From: Flavobacteriales bacterium
GTDB lineage: Bacteria > Bacteroidota > Bacteroidia > Flavobacteriales_F > PHOS-HE28
Length of the DNA: 64,000 bases
Assembly: GCA_016718655.1 (NCBI GenBank)
Contig: JADKCV010000001.1
Location: 248,001 to 312,000 of the forward strand
Direction: 5' to 3'
The stretch's first letter is position 1; each line of letters begins with the position of its first letter. The translations under genes were made by a program, and so were the position numbers. The notes beneath the pieces were generated by a model. It was not told the DNA's origin, did not search any database, and saw only the letters and a program-made list of their open reading frames with translations. This document shows, in pieces, positions 28,323 through 37,382 of the stretch.

Positions 28323-28618
28323 CACTGTTGGCCGCCCTGGGAACGGTTCTTCACCTTGTCGACGAAGACGTCGGCCGGTTTGAACGCCGGCACATCGTGC
28401 GCCGGAATGATGATGGTGGTATTCCGGGCCAGGATCCTTCCGGTCTTCTGCGCCCGATGCTTCACCACGAAGCTCCCGAACCCACGGAGATGGACATCCT
28501 CGCCCTTCTCCAAGCTGTTCTTCACCTCCTCCATGAAAGCCTCCACGGTCGTCAGTACCACTTGGCGTTCCACTCCGGTGCGCTTTGCGATGATGCTGAC
28601 CAATTCTGCCTTCGTCAT
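28322..28618 (-). CDS. HU/IHF-family DNA-binding protein
   Basis: The ATG at 28618 gives 98 residues: MTKAELVSIIAKRTGVERQV, then MEEVKNSLEKGEDVHLRGFG and SFVVKHRAQKTGRILARNT. This is the HU/IHF fold with the DNA-bending beta arm. The C-terminal extension (KPADVFVDKVKNRSQGGQQ) is slightly longer than E. coli HU. It is a nucleoid protein. A good promoter lies just upstream, shared head-to-head with mutY. Confidence 0.93.
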   Translation of the reverse strand: MTKAELVSIIAKRTGVERQVVLTTVEAFMEEVKNSLEKGEDVHLRGFGSFVVKHRAQKTGRILARNTTIIIPAHDVPAFKPADVFVDKVKNRSQGGQQ

Positions 28619-28640
28619 ACCCTTCTTCGGTTTGGGGCGG

Positions 28641-28670
28641 CAAAGATAGCCGTTCCAGTGGATCACGCAA
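28641..28670 (-). promoter_or_regulatory. Bacteroidota-type promoter for HU gene
   Basis: On the minus strand TTG (28670-28668) is followed after exactly 19 bases by TATCTTTG (28648-28641), a perfect TAnnTTTG -7 box. The HU ATG lies 22 bases downstream. Confidence 0.65.
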
Positions 28671-28687
28671 CCCATCTTTGCCGCTGT

Positions 28688-29736
28688 ATGTCAACTGCTT
28701 GGTTCACACGTGCGCTGGTCCCTTGGTACAAGGAGCATCGGCGGCCCTTCCCTGGCGCGCTAGCAAGGACCCCTACTGCATCTGGCTCAGCGAGGTCATC
28801 CTGCAACAGACCCGTGTGGAACAGGGCACCGCCTACTGGCAGCGCTTCGTGGACCGCTATCCCACCCTATTCGACCTGGCGGAGGCCTCGGAGGATGAGG
28901 TTTTGCGCCTTTGGCAGGGACTTGGCTATTACAGCAGGGCACGCAACCTTCGGAAAGCAGCCCAACAAGTAGCGCGCCTCCATGGGGGCCGGTTCCCGCA
29001 GGACCATGCACTGCTGAAAGGTCTGAGCGGCGTGGGTGACTATACCGCGGCTGCCATTGGTTCCATCGCCTTCGGTCTGGCGGAACCGGTGGTGGATGGC
29101 AATGTTTACAGGGTGCTATCCCGGGTCTTCGGCATCGACACGCCCATCGATGGTTCCGCGGGAAGGGTGGAGTTCCGTGCCTTGGCCGCAAACCTTCTCG
29201 ACCGCCAAGCACCCGGTGACCACAACCAGGCCGTCATGGAACTGGGCGCATTGGTCTGCAGCCCGAAGAGCCCGAAGTGCGGGGATTGCCCACTTGCAAG
29301 CAAGTGTATCGCCTTGCGCACCGATCGTATCGACCAGTTACCGGTGAAGGCCAACCGGACCAAGGTTCGGATCCGCTACTTCAACTACCTGCACGTGGAA
29401 GAGGCAGGCTGCATCCACCTCCGGAAACGTTCCGGCAAGGACATCTGGCATGGCCTCTACGAACTCCCCCTTTTGGAAAGCGATGGCGCGCTGACCAAGC
29501 GGCGGTTCGCTGCTGTTCTGGCCAACGTACACGGCACGGGATGGACCGTGGAACATATGGTGGGGCCGGTGAAGCACATCCTCAGCCACCAGCACCTACA
29601 GGCCCGGTTCTGGCGGGTAAGGCCACCCAAGGGCTTCATGCCCCCACAGGACTGGGAGCAGGTTGATATGGACCGCTTGGAAGGGCATGCCCTTCCTCGC
29701 TTGATCGAGCGCCACCTTCTCGCTAGCAGAACGTGA
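28688..29736 (+). CDS. mutY: A/G-specific adenine glycosylase; one frame change
   Basis: The ATG at 28688 reads MSTAWFTRALVPWYKEHRRP and then loses frame. Adding one C to the run at 28750-28752 restores PFPWRASKDPYCIWLSE and about 349 residues. The helix-hairpin-helix (LKGLSGVGDYTAAAIGS) with the catalytic Asp after it (VDGNVYRVLSR) is present, as are the four Fe-S cysteines (CSPKSPKCGDCPLASKC) and the C-terminal NUDIX-like 8-oxoG domain. The enzyme removes A paired with 8-oxoG. It starts the mutY-ssb-gldE-gldD order common in Bacteroidota. Confidence 0.92.
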
Positions 29737-29788
29737 GCCTTCGGGGTCATCGGAAGCCTTACCTTCGTCGTTCATAGTATCGCGCATC

Positions 29789-30256
29789 ATGGCCGGAGTG
29801 AATAAAGTGATCCTGATCGGTAACCTCGGGGCTGACCCTGAGGTGCGGCACCTGCAGAACGGTGCAAGTGTGGCGAACTTCCGCATAGCGACCAGCGAGA
29901 CCTACAAGGATAAGACCACCGGTGAGCGTCGCGAACAGACCGAATGGCACAGCATCGTGGCATGGCGCGGCTTGGCAGAGATCACCGAGAAATACCTCCG
30001 GAAAGGCACCAAGGTCTACGTTGAGGGCAAGTTGCGCACCCGAAAGTGGCAGGACAAGGACGGGATCGAACGGTTCACCACCGAGATACATGCCGATGAG
30101 ATGACCATGTTGGACCGTCCGGGCGGTGGTGATGGCGGTGCTCAGTCGAGTGCTTCGCGTCCGGTGGAGCGCACTTCCAACACGTCGCCTTCCACACCAC
30201 CCGCACAAACCACTTACGCGGCCTCATCCGATGAAGTGGATGACCTCCCCTTCTAG
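29789..30256 (+). CDS. ssb: Single-stranded DNA-binding protein
   Basis: This 155-residue protein has the OB fold (VNKVILIGNLGADPEVRHL, WHSIVAWRGLAEITEKYLRK, VYVEGKLRTRKWQDKDG), a disordered Ser/Thr/Gly/Pro linker and the acidic tip DEVDDLPF that recruits repair proteins. It protects single-stranded DNA in replication and repair. It lies 52 bases after mutY and 36 before gldE. Confidence 0.97.
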   Translation: MAGVNKVILIGNLGADPEVRHLQNGASVANFRIATSETYKDKTTGERREQTEWHSIVAWRGLAEITEKYLRKGTKVYVEGKLRTRKWQDKDGIERFTTEIHADEMTMLDRPGGGDGGAQSSASRPVERTSNTSPSTPPAQTTYAASSDEVDDLPF

Positions 30257-30292
30257 GGCCGCCAACCGACCGTTCCACCCAGCCCTTTCCGT

Positions 30293-31624
30293 TTGGAGCC
30301 TCCGTCCGCATATGTCCTGAACCTGGCGTTGTACGTACGCGCCGTGGATCCGATGACCGGAGCGGTATTGGCCGTGATCGGTTTATTGTTGGTGGCTTCG
30401 GCTGCCATGAGCGCTAGCGAGGTAGCGCTATTCTCACTATCCCCCACACAGCTTCGAGACTTGAAGGAACGTGGCGGCAGTTCTGGACAACGGGTGCTGG
30501 ACCTGCTGGCCAAACCGCGACGCTTGCTCGCCACCATTCTTATTGCCAACAACTTCGTCAACGTGGGTATCGTCATACTGAGCACCTTCGCAGTGAACAG
30601 TATCCTGGAACTGGACCGCATGCCCACTTACGTGGTCTTCGGGATCCAAGTATTGGCCGTGACCTTCGTCATTCTGTTGATCGGCGAGGTGCTACCCAAA
30701 GTCTACGCGACCACAGCCCCCATGCGCGTCGCCCAGGCCATGTCCGGCCCGTTGATCGTATTGCGCACGGTATTCAAACCAGTGAGCGAAACGCTTGTAC
30801 GCAGCACCACCTTCATCGAGAAGCGATACACCAAGCGCAGCACCCAGAACATCTCCGTGGATGCGCTCGGGCACGCGTTGGAACTGACGCAAGATGCCAG
30901 CACCACTGTGGAGGAGCAGCGCATCCTTAGAGGTATCGTGAAGTTCGGCAACTTCGAGGTACGGCAGATCATGCGTCCTCGCACCGAGGTGGTCGCATTC
31001 GCACAAGAACTCAGTTTCAAGGAGTTGCTCTCCAGCATCGTTGATTCCGGGTTCTCCAGGGTACCGATCTATGAGGACACGTTGGACCGTATCGTCGGTA
31101 TCCTTTACATCAAGGATGTGCTGCCTCATATCGGCAAGGCTGACCTGGATTGGCATACACTGATGCGTTCACCGTACTTCGTACCGGAGAGCAAGAAACT
31201 GGACGATCTGTTGAAGGAATTCCAAAGTGAAAAGGTGCACCTGGCCGTGGTCGTGGACGAATATGGTGGCACCAGTGGCATCATCACGTTGGAGGACGTT
31301 ATCGAGGAGATCGTGGGTGACATCACCGACGAGTACGATGACGAGGACCTGATCTACAGCAAACTCGATGACCGTACTTGGGTCTTCGAGGGCAAGGCAC
31401 CCCTACCGGATGTATACCGCGTTCTGGGTATCGATGGTCTACTCTTCGAAGAGAACAAGGGTGATAGCGGGACCTTGGGAGGATTCATCTTGGAGCTCAC
31501 GGGGAGAATTCCCAAGAAGGGAGAGCGGGTGGACCTTCAGAACTACACGTTCGTGGTGGAGAGTTCGGATAACAAGCGCGTGAGGCGCGTGAAATTGATC
31601 GTGCGCGATGAGGCGACCACTTGA
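30293..31624 (+). CDS. gldE: Gliding motility-associated protein GldE (CNNM/CorC family)
   Basis: This protein of up to 443 residues has an N-terminal DUF21/CNNM membrane domain with several helices (GAVLAVIGLLLVASAAMS, ILIANNFVNVGIVILSTFAV). A CBS pair at about 205-330 (MRPRTEVVAFAQELS, VVVDEYGGTSGIITLEDVIE) and a CorC/HlyC C-terminal domain (GFILELTGRIPKKGE) follow. The TTG at 30293 is the longest start; a GTG at 30347 is possible. Its place between ssb and gldD is the known Bacteroidota order and is the main reason for the gldE name. GldE is thought to support GldD; the transported ion is unknown. Confidence 0.88.
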   Translation: MEPPSAYVLNLALYVRAVDPMTGAVLAVIGLLLVASAAMSASEVALFSLSPTQLRDLKERGGSSGQRVLDLLAKPRRLLATILIANNFVNVGIVILSTFAVNSILELDRMPTYVVFGIQVLAVTFVILLIGEVLPKVYATTAPMRVAQAMSGPLIVLRTVFKPVSETLVRSTTFIEKRYTKRSTQNISVDALGHALELTQDASTTVEEQRILRGIVKFGNFEVRQIMRPRTEVVAFAQELSFKELLSSIVDSGFSRVPIYEDTLDRIVGILYIKDVLPHIGKADLDWHTLMRSPYFVPESKKLDDLLKEFQSEKVHLAVVVDEYGGTSGIITLEDVIEEIVGDITDEYDDEDLIYSKLDDRTWVFEGKAPLPDVYRVLGIDGLLFEENKGDSGTLGGFILELTGRIPKKGERVDLQNYTFVVESSDNKRVRRVKLIVRDEATT

Positions 31625-32171
31625 ATTGTTGGCGCTGCTCGTGCTTCCATACGGCTGCGCCGACGCTCCGATCCCGAAACCACGAGGCTATTTCCGTATC
31701 GACCTTCCTGAGCAACGCTACACGGCATGGTCGGATCCAGGGGTGATCCGGATGGAGGTTCCTTCAACAGTGCAAGTCGCAGGCCGTCCGCACAAGGGCT
31801 TGGAGCGTTGGTATGATCTACGCTACAAGGCCCATCGCGGTACTGTGCATCTCACTTGGACACCGGTGAACGGGGAACTGGCCCGTTTGATCGAGGACGC
31901 CCACGTTTTCAAACGCACCCACCAAAGCAAGGCGGCACGTATCGACAGCGAACGTATCCTGAGGCCGGTTGATCGTGTGTACGGCACCCTCTTCAACGTG
32001 GAAGGGGATGTGGCCAGTCCCTTCGTATTCTACCTGACCGACAGCACGGACAACTTCCTTTATGGTGCCCTGTATTTCGATGTGCCGCCCAACGCAGATT
32101 CGCTATCCCCGGTGATCGAGCGCATCCGAGGGGACATGGGACATCTCGCGGCTACATTGCGTTGGCAGTAA
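31608..32171 (+). CDS. gldD: Gliding motility lipoprotein GldD
   Basis: This 187-residue protein starts inside the end of gldE (17-base overlap). It has a lipoprotein signal (LPYGC) and the GldD hallmark PKPRGYFRIDLPEQRY just after it. GldD is a lipoprotein needed for gliding and type IX function in Flavobacterium; its exact job is unresolved. The length is typical. The last 20 bases overlap the end of the convergent ctaA gene. Confidence 0.92.
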   Translation: MRRPLELLALLVLPYGCADAPIPKPRGYFRIDLPEQRYTAWSDPGVIRMEVPSTVQVAGRPHKGLERWYDLRYKAHRGTVHLTWTPVNGELARLIEDAHVFKRTHQSKAARIDSERILRPVDRVYGTLFNVEGDVASPFVFYLTDSTDNFLYGALYFDVPPNADSLSPVIERIRGDMGHLAATLRWQ

Positions 32172-33192
32172 CAGCACGTCCCGTCCTATGCACAGCCGCG
32201 AGCACCACTGCAAGGAGCAATAAGGCGCCGAACTGATGCGCCACGCCGAGCACGATATTCACTCGTGTGAGCAGGGTGAGCACGCCTAGGATGAACTGCA
32301 CGAGGACCATGAGCAGGATCGGAACCCAGATACCCGACAACGTGCTCTCTCGTCGGTAACGAACGGCAAATCCCACCGCAGCAGCGGCGACCAGCCAAGC
32401 CAGATTGCGGTGGATGAACTGCACCCCATCCCGATGATGCGTCAGGTCGAACCACCAACTACCGAACGCAGTGACGTTCTCGGGCATGAACGCACCGTTC
32501 ATCAAAGGCCATGTGTTGTAGATCCGTCCGGCATCCAGCCCAGCTGTGAATGCGCCCCATATGATCTGCACCCCCAGCAATACGAGCAGCCAACGCGCAT
32601 TCCGAGCCATGGTGCTGCCATTCCCGACAATTCCCCGACGGCCCAGTGCGATATCGAACACGGTCCACAGAACGAGGGAGAACACCGTGAAGGCTGCACT
32701 CAGGTGTGTGGCCAACCTGTAATGACTGACATCAGGGTTGTCCTGAAGACCGCTTACGACCATGAACCAACCGAGTGCTCCCACAGTACCACCACCAATG
32801 AGGATGGCGATGGTGCGGCGGCGCAGCCAACCGTTCAATAACCCTCGGCTGAGGAAAAGGACGAAGGGGATGATGAACGCCAGGCCCATGAGCCTACCCC
32901 AGTTGCGATGGAGGTATTCCCAGAAGAAAATGGCCTTGAACCCCTCCATATCCATGTGCTGGTTCTTCAGAGTGAACTCCGGTATCTGCTTGTACTTGTC
33001 GAAGGCGACCTGCCACTCGCTGTTGTTCATGGGTGGCAAGGCTCCCATGATGGGTTTCCATTCGGTGATGCTCAGACCGCTACCCGTCAATCGCGTAATG
33101 CCACCAATGATGACCATGCATGCGATCAGGATACAACCGATGCTGAGCCAGGCGATGACCGGGCGTAGGGAGGGATCCGTTGAGCTGTTCAT
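32152..33192 (-). CDS. ctaA: Heme A synthase (COX15/CtaA family)
   Basis: The ATG at 33192 gives 346 residues with about eight membrane helices. Family landmarks are present: GGITRLTGSGLSITEWKP near the start, the His pair in WEYLHRNWGR and HYRLATHLSAA, GAFTAGLDAGRIYNTWPLM, and the C-terminal His sites IHRNLAW and VLGVAHQFGALL. It oxidises heme O to heme A for the aa3 oxidase, in the inner membrane. It overlaps gldD tail to tail by 20 bases. Confidence 0.95.
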   Translation of the reverse strand: MNSSTDPSLRPVIAWLSIGCILIACMVIIGGITRLTGSGLSITEWKPIMGALPPMNNSEWQVAFDKYKQIPEFTLKNQHMDMEGFKAIFFWEYLHRNWGRLMGLAFIIPFVLFLSRGLLNGWLRRRTIAILIGGGTVGALGWFMVVSGLQDNPDVSHYRLATHLSAAFTVFSLVLWTVFDIALGRRGIVGNGSTMARNARWLLVLLGVQIIWGAFTAGLDAGRIYNTWPLMNGAFMPENVTAFGSWWFDLTHHRDGVQFIHRNLAWLVAAAAVGFAVRYRRESTLSGIWVPILLMVLVQFILGVLTLLTRVNIVLGVAHQFGALLLLAVVLAAVHRTGRAVTANAM

Positions 33193-33252
33193 TAGCGAGG
33201 TAAAACTACCAACACGGCAGTTCAACACAGGTTCACCGGGGGCCAGAAAAAA

Positions 33253-33276
33253 GAACGGGGCCTAGCGGCCCCGTTC
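33253..33276 (-). terminator. Intrinsic terminator after HMA lipoprotein gene
   Basis: A 10-base perfect stem (33253-33262 and 33267-33276, GAACGGGGCC) with a 4-base loop is followed on the minus strand by six T (33252-33247). It lies 19 bases past the stop of the HMA lipoprotein gene. Confidence 0.85.
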
Positions 33277-33294
33277 AACGTTAAGAAGGTTGTA

Positions 33295-33828
33295 TCAGGA
33301 TCGGAAGATCTGCGTCAACAGCGCCAGAATGTTCGGAAGTACGGTGGAAGAAGGAGCATAGACGCTCACCGACCCCTCTTCGTCCTTGGCCTTGTTCGCA
33401 TCTCCAGCTGAACCGCCAGGGGCCAGTACCTGCTTGGTGATGTTAACGGCCAATACCTTGTACTGACCATCATGCAAGGCTTGGATGGCCTCGACCATCT
33501 CAGCGTCTGTCACTTGCGTTGGATCGTAGGTCACAATGGCATGGTCCCGTTCGTCACCTTCCACGAACTTGATCTCGGTACCACTGACACCAGGAAGCTT
33601 GGCCAACGCCTTCTTGATGGATCCCCCACACATCATCTCACAGCTCATACCATCGATACTGAGGTCTGCCATGGTCACAGGCACCCCCGCATTGATGGCC
33701 ACTTCGGTGACCACTCGTTCCACCCCGGCGATGGCTGCTTGAGCAGCTACTTCATTCGCTTCAGGAGCGGAACCGCATGAAGTCATCACCAAGAACGTTC
33801 CGGTCAACAGGGGAAACAGGATCTTCAT
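33295..33828 (-). CDS. Lipoprotein with heavy-metal-associated (HMA) domain
   Basis: The ATG at 33828 gives 177 residues with a lipoprotein signal (LVMTSCGS). An HMA-like domain spans about residues 45-130: VTMADLSIDGMSCEMMCGGS, IKKALAKLPGVSG, and IVTYDPTQVTDAEMVEAIQA. The metal site reads C-E-M-M-C, three residues between the cysteines rather than the usual two. A hydrophilic linker and a short hydrophobic tail (SSTVLPNILALLTQIF) follow. It may bind copper or a similar metal in the periplasm. It is a single-gene unit with its own terminator. Confidence 0.85.
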   Translation of the reverse strand: MKILFPLLTGTFLVMTSCGSAPEANEVAAQAAIAGVERVVTEVAINAGVPVTMADLSIDGMSCEMMCGGSIKKALAKLPGVSGTEIKFVEGDERDHAIVTYDPTQVTDAEMVEAIQALHDGQYKVLAVNITKQVLAPGGSAGDANKAKDEEGSVSVYAPSSTVLPNILALLTQIFRS

Positions 33829-33968
33829 GACGGATGATGGGGTTTGGTCAATAGGACGCGGGGACTCGAAATAGGTTACAAAAGTAATGCTCACCACACT
33901 GGAATGTAACGGTCCATTGAACACTAGTTTCGCCGGCCTGTTCGCCGATCCCTTGGTGGACCCACCCC

Positions 33969-34865
33969 ATGCGCGATCGCTCTTCCCTGGTCTGGCCCCT
34001 GCTTATCGTACTGGCATTGGTATGGGGCAGTTCGTTCATCCTCATGAAACGCGGGCTATACTTGGATGGCACGGCCATGCTGAGCCCCTGGCAATTGGCC
34101 ACGGTGCGATTATCGGTGGCATGGCTTGCCCTGTCCCCCTTTCTGATCAAGCACTACGCATACCTCCGGAAGCATGCGCTCCCCTTGCTGGGCGCCGGGG
34201 TGCTGGGCAACGGGATCCCGGCGTTCCTTTTTGCCACGGCCCAGAGCCGGATCGACAGCTCGCTTTCGGGCATGTTGAACAGCCTTACCCCGCTGATGAC
34301 GTTGTTGGCCGGAGTGCTGCTGTTCGGCACCCGGGTCCGGCTCATTCACGTCATGGGCATCCTACTTGGCTTGGTGGGTGCTGCGGGCCTGATCGCATCC
34401 GGGCGTGTGGATGGTCCACTGACGGTATCCTTCTACGCCGCACTCCCCGTGTTGGGGACCGTCTGCTATGGCCTGAGCGGCAACATCGTCAAGCGTCACT
34501 TGTATGGTGTACCACCGATCGCCACCGCCGCCTTGGCGCTCACCTTCGTGGGACCCATCAGCTTGGTGCTCGCATGGGATAGCGGCCTTCCAGAGACCCT
34601 GCGCACCGTACCCGGGGCATGGAACGCGTTGGGCCATGTCGTGGTGCTGGCAGTGATGAGCTCAGCAGTGGCACTGGTACTTTGGAACGTATTGCTCCAG
34701 CGCACCTCGGCGCTCCGGGCCTCTTCGGTCACCTATTTGATGCCTGTGGTGGCCATCGGTTGGGGATTGTTGGACGGTGAGACCATCTCAGGTATCCAGT
34801 TCGGTATGATCGCATTGGTTCTGAGCGGTGTGTATATCGTGAGCGTCGCGGAGAGGGGCCGTTGA
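33969..34865 (+). CDS. EamA/DMT-family transporter
   Basis: This 298-residue protein has about ten membrane helices in two EamA repeats (LLIVLALVWGSSFILMKRG at the start; VVLAVMSSAVALVLWNVLLQ in the second half). The WGSSF motif is usual for drug/metabolite exporters of this class. The substrate is unknown. It is followed after 33 bases by a glycosyltransferase gene on the same strand. Confidence 0.92.
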   Translation: MRDRSSLVWPLLIVLALVWGSSFILMKRGLYLDGTAMLSPWQLATVRLSVAWLALSPFLIKHYAYLRKHALPLLGAGVLGNGIPAFLFATAQSRIDSSLSGMLNSLTPLMTLLAGVLLFGTRVRLIHVMGILLGLVGAAGLIASGRVDGPLTVSFYAALPVLGTVCYGLSGNIVKRHLYGVPPIATAALALTFVGPISLVLAWDSGLPETLRTVPGAWNALGHVVVLAVMSSAVALVLWNVLLQRTSALRASSVTYLMPVVAIGWGLLDGETISGIQFGMIALVLSGVYIVSVAERGR

Positions 34866-34898
34866 ACCGGTGATCGTTCGCCGACGCATCTTTGCAGC

Positions 34899-35648
34899 AT
34901 GTACCAAGGCCAAAAGGTGATCGTGGTGCTGCCCGCCTACCGGGCCGCCCTCACGTTGAAGCAGACCTATGAGGAGATCCCCTTCGACCTCGTGGACGAC
35001 GTGGTGCTGGTGGATGACAAGAGTCCGGACAACACCGTGGAAGTGGCGCGCCAGCTGGGCATCCGGCATGTGGTGTTACACGACGTGAACAAGGGCTACG
35101 GCGGCAATCAGAAGAGCTGCTACGACAAGGCCCGAGAGCTTGGTGCGGACATCGTGGTGATGCTCCATCCCGATTACCAGTACACCCCGAAGCTGTTGGC
35201 CAGTATGATCACCTTGATCGGCAATGGTGTGTACCCCGTGGTATTCGGCTCGCGGATCCTGGGCGGCGGCGCACTGAAGGGCGGCATGCCCCTGTACAAG
35301 TACGTTGCCAACCGGGTACTTACCCTCACGCAGAACCTGTTGATGGGCGAGAAGCTCAGCGAGTACCACACCGGCTACCGCGCCTTCCACCGAAGCGTGT
35401 TGGATGCTTGTCCGTACCATCAGTGCTCGGATGACTTCGTCTTCGACAACCAGATGATCGGGCAGATCTTCTGGAAGGGCTTCGAGATCGCGGAGATCAC
35501 CTGTCCCACCAAGTATTTCGATGAGGCCAGCAGCATCAACTTCAGCCGCAGTATGACCTACGGCTTCGGCGTGTTGAACGTCAGCTTCCGTTACTTCCTG
35601 GCACGCACCGGGCTGGTGGGCTGGCAGCTTCTGGGTGATCGCCGTTGA
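34899..35648 (+). CDS. Glycosyltransferase family 2 (DPM1-like)
   Basis: This 249-residue enzyme has the GT2 nucleotide-sugar fold: KVIVVLPAYRAALTLKQTYE, DDVVLVDDKSPDNTVEVA, NKGYGGNQKSCYDKA and VMLHPDYQYTPKLLA. GSRILGGGALKGGMPLYKYV fits the acceptor side. No membrane helix is seen, as in soluble dolichol/polyprenyl-phosphate sugar transferases. It stands 7 bases before a GT39-type membrane enzyme, and the two may form a polyprenyl-phosphate-sugar synthase and user pair, as in lipid or protein glycosylation. Confidence 0.9.
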   Translation: MYQGQKVIVVLPAYRAALTLKQTYEEIPFDLVDDVVLVDDKSPDNTVEVARQLGIRHVVLHDVNKGYGGNQKSCYDKARELGADIVVMLHPDYQYTPKLLASMITLIGNGVYPVVFGSRILGGGALKGGMPLYKYVANRVLTLTQNLLMGEKLSEYHTGYRAFHRSVLDACPYHQCSDDFVFDNQMIGQIFWKGFEIAEITCPTKYFDEASSINFSRSMTYGFGVLNVSFRYFLARTGLVGWQLLGDRR

Positions 35649-35654
35649 ACCGTC

Positions 35655-37313
35655 ATGCTACCCTCGCGCGGCCAACTCCAACTCCTTATCGCCGCGGTGG
35701 CGGCGCTGCTCTTCCTACCGGGACTGGGAGCCGTACACCTGTTCGACTGGGACGAGATCAACTTCGCAGAGATCGCGCGGGAGATGCTGGCCACGGGCGA
35801 TTGGTCGCGGCCACAGATCGACTATCGGCCCTTCCACGAGAAGCCGCCGCTCTTCATCTGGCTGCAGGCGCTGAGCATGAAAGCTTTCGGTGTGGGCGAG
35901 TTCGCAGCGCGCCTGCCCAACGCCATCAATGGGCTGATGACCCTACTGGTGCTCTACCGCATCGGCGACCAGCTGCGTGGCCGTGTGTTCGGCATGGTGT
36001 GGGTGCTGGCATATATCGGCTCAATCCTACCACACCTCTACTTCCGCAGCGGCATCATCGACCCGTGGTTCAACCTGTTCATTTTCCTGGGGCTGCATGC
36101 GCTCATCACCTTGGTGCAACGCGACCCCAAGCGGCACCCCGACGCGGTGAACGGGCGCCGCGACACGCATGCCTGGCTGGCCGGGCTCTTCCTGGGGCTG
36201 GCGGTACTCACCAAGGGGCCGGTGGGCGTGCTCATACCTGGGTTGGTGCTTGGTGTTTACTGGGCCATGGCACGCTTCCGCACCATCCTGCGCTGGCGGC
36301 GGATCGCCATCATCGCCGGGGCCACCCTGCTCACCATCGCCACCTGGGGGGTGTACGACCTGGTGTGCAACGGACCTGAGTTCATGGTGGCCTTCTTCTG
36401 GCGCCAGGTGGCCATGCTCACCACCGAGGACGCTGGCCATGGCGGTTTCTTTGGTTATCACTTCGTGGTACTGCTGCTGGGCTGCTTTCCGGCCTCGGTG
36501 TTCGCGTTGCAAGAGCTACTTCGTCCCACGCGTGAAGAGGAACGTGACCTGCGTGATCACCGCCGTTGGATGGTGATCCTGCTGTGGGTGGTGCTGATCC
36601 TCTTCAGCATCGTGAAGACGAAGATCATTCACTACAGCAGCCTCGCCTACTTCCCACTGACCTACCTGGCCGCCTTGCAGTTGGAGCGCATCTGGAAACA
36701 GCGTGAAGCCTTCGGGTGGAGCCGCTTCCTGCTCGGCGGCCTCGGATCGCTCATCGCCGGCATCTTCATCGTGGTGCCCTTCCTCGGCATGCGCATCGAG
36801 CGGCTCAAGCCGCTCTTCGCACAGGATCCCTTCGCACAGGCGAACCTCGATGCGGCCGTTCACTGGACCGGACTGGAAGCGCTGGCGGGCTTGCTGTTGT
36901 TGGGTGCATTGCTCACCGGCCATTGGCTGCATGGTCGGGCGCGTTACCGCGAAGCCTTAATGGTGGTGTTCGGTGGGGGTGCGCTGTTCGTCACCACCTC
37001 CCTATTCTTCTTCATCAACCGCATCGAGGGCTATTCACAGCGCGCAGCGATCGATTTCTTCGCGGGGCGAAAGGGCGAACGTTGCTACGTGATCACGAAG
37101 AATTACAAGAGCTACGCCCACCTGTTCTATACCCGCAAGCCACCTGTCACCGACCCGCGTGCACACGACGAGGAATGGCTGTTGTACGGCGACATCGACC
37201 GGCCGGTGTATGTGGTGTGCAAGGTCACCGCAGCGGAAGAGGTGGCGGCCGTGAGGACCTTGTTGGAAGTGGGTCGCCAGAACGGGTTCGTGTTCTTCAG
37301 GAGGGAGCCTTGA
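35655..37313 (+). CDS. Membrane glycosyltransferase, GT39/ArnT-like
   Basis: This 552-residue protein has a first-loop acidic motif (DWDEINFAEIAREMLATGDW, FHEKPPLFIWLQAL) and about eleven membrane helices, the layout of ArnT/PMT enzymes that use polyprenyl-phosphate sugars. The C-terminal 110 residues form a soluble domain. ArnT relatives modify lipid A or proteins on the outer face of the inner membrane. It follows the DPM1-like gene by 6 bases, which supports a shared pathway. The acceptor is unknown. Confidence 0.9.
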   Translation: MLPSRGQLQLLIAAVAALLFLPGLGAVHLFDWDEINFAEIAREMLATGDWSRPQIDYRPFHEKPPLFIWLQALSMKAFGVGEFAARLPNAINGLMTLLVLYRIGDQLRGRVFGMVWVLAYIGSILPHLYFRSGIIDPWFNLFIFLGLHALITLVQRDPKRHPDAVNGRRDTHAWLAGLFLGLAVLTKGPVGVLIPGLVLGVYWAMARFRTILRWRRIAIIAGATLLTIATWGVYDLVCNGPEFMVAFFWRQVAMLTTEDAGHGGFFGYHFVVLLLGCFPASVFALQELLRPTREEERDLRDHRRWMVILLWVVLILFSIVKTKIIHYSSLAYFPLTYLAALQLERIWKQREAFGWSRFLLGGLGSLIAGIFIVVPFLGMRIERLKPLFAQDPFAQANLDAAVHWTGLEALAGLLLLGALLTGHWLHGRARYREALMVVFGGGALFVTTSLFFFINRIEGYSQRAAIDFFAGRKGERCYVITKNYKSYAHLFYTRKPPVTDPRAHDEEWLLYGDIDRPVYVVCKVTAAEEVAAVRTLLEVGRQNGFVFFRREP

Positions 37314-37382
37314 GCACCGTTGGTCACGACCATTAGGAAGTTCGGTATCAAGCAATTAGCTTTCGGTACCAAACCACCACCG

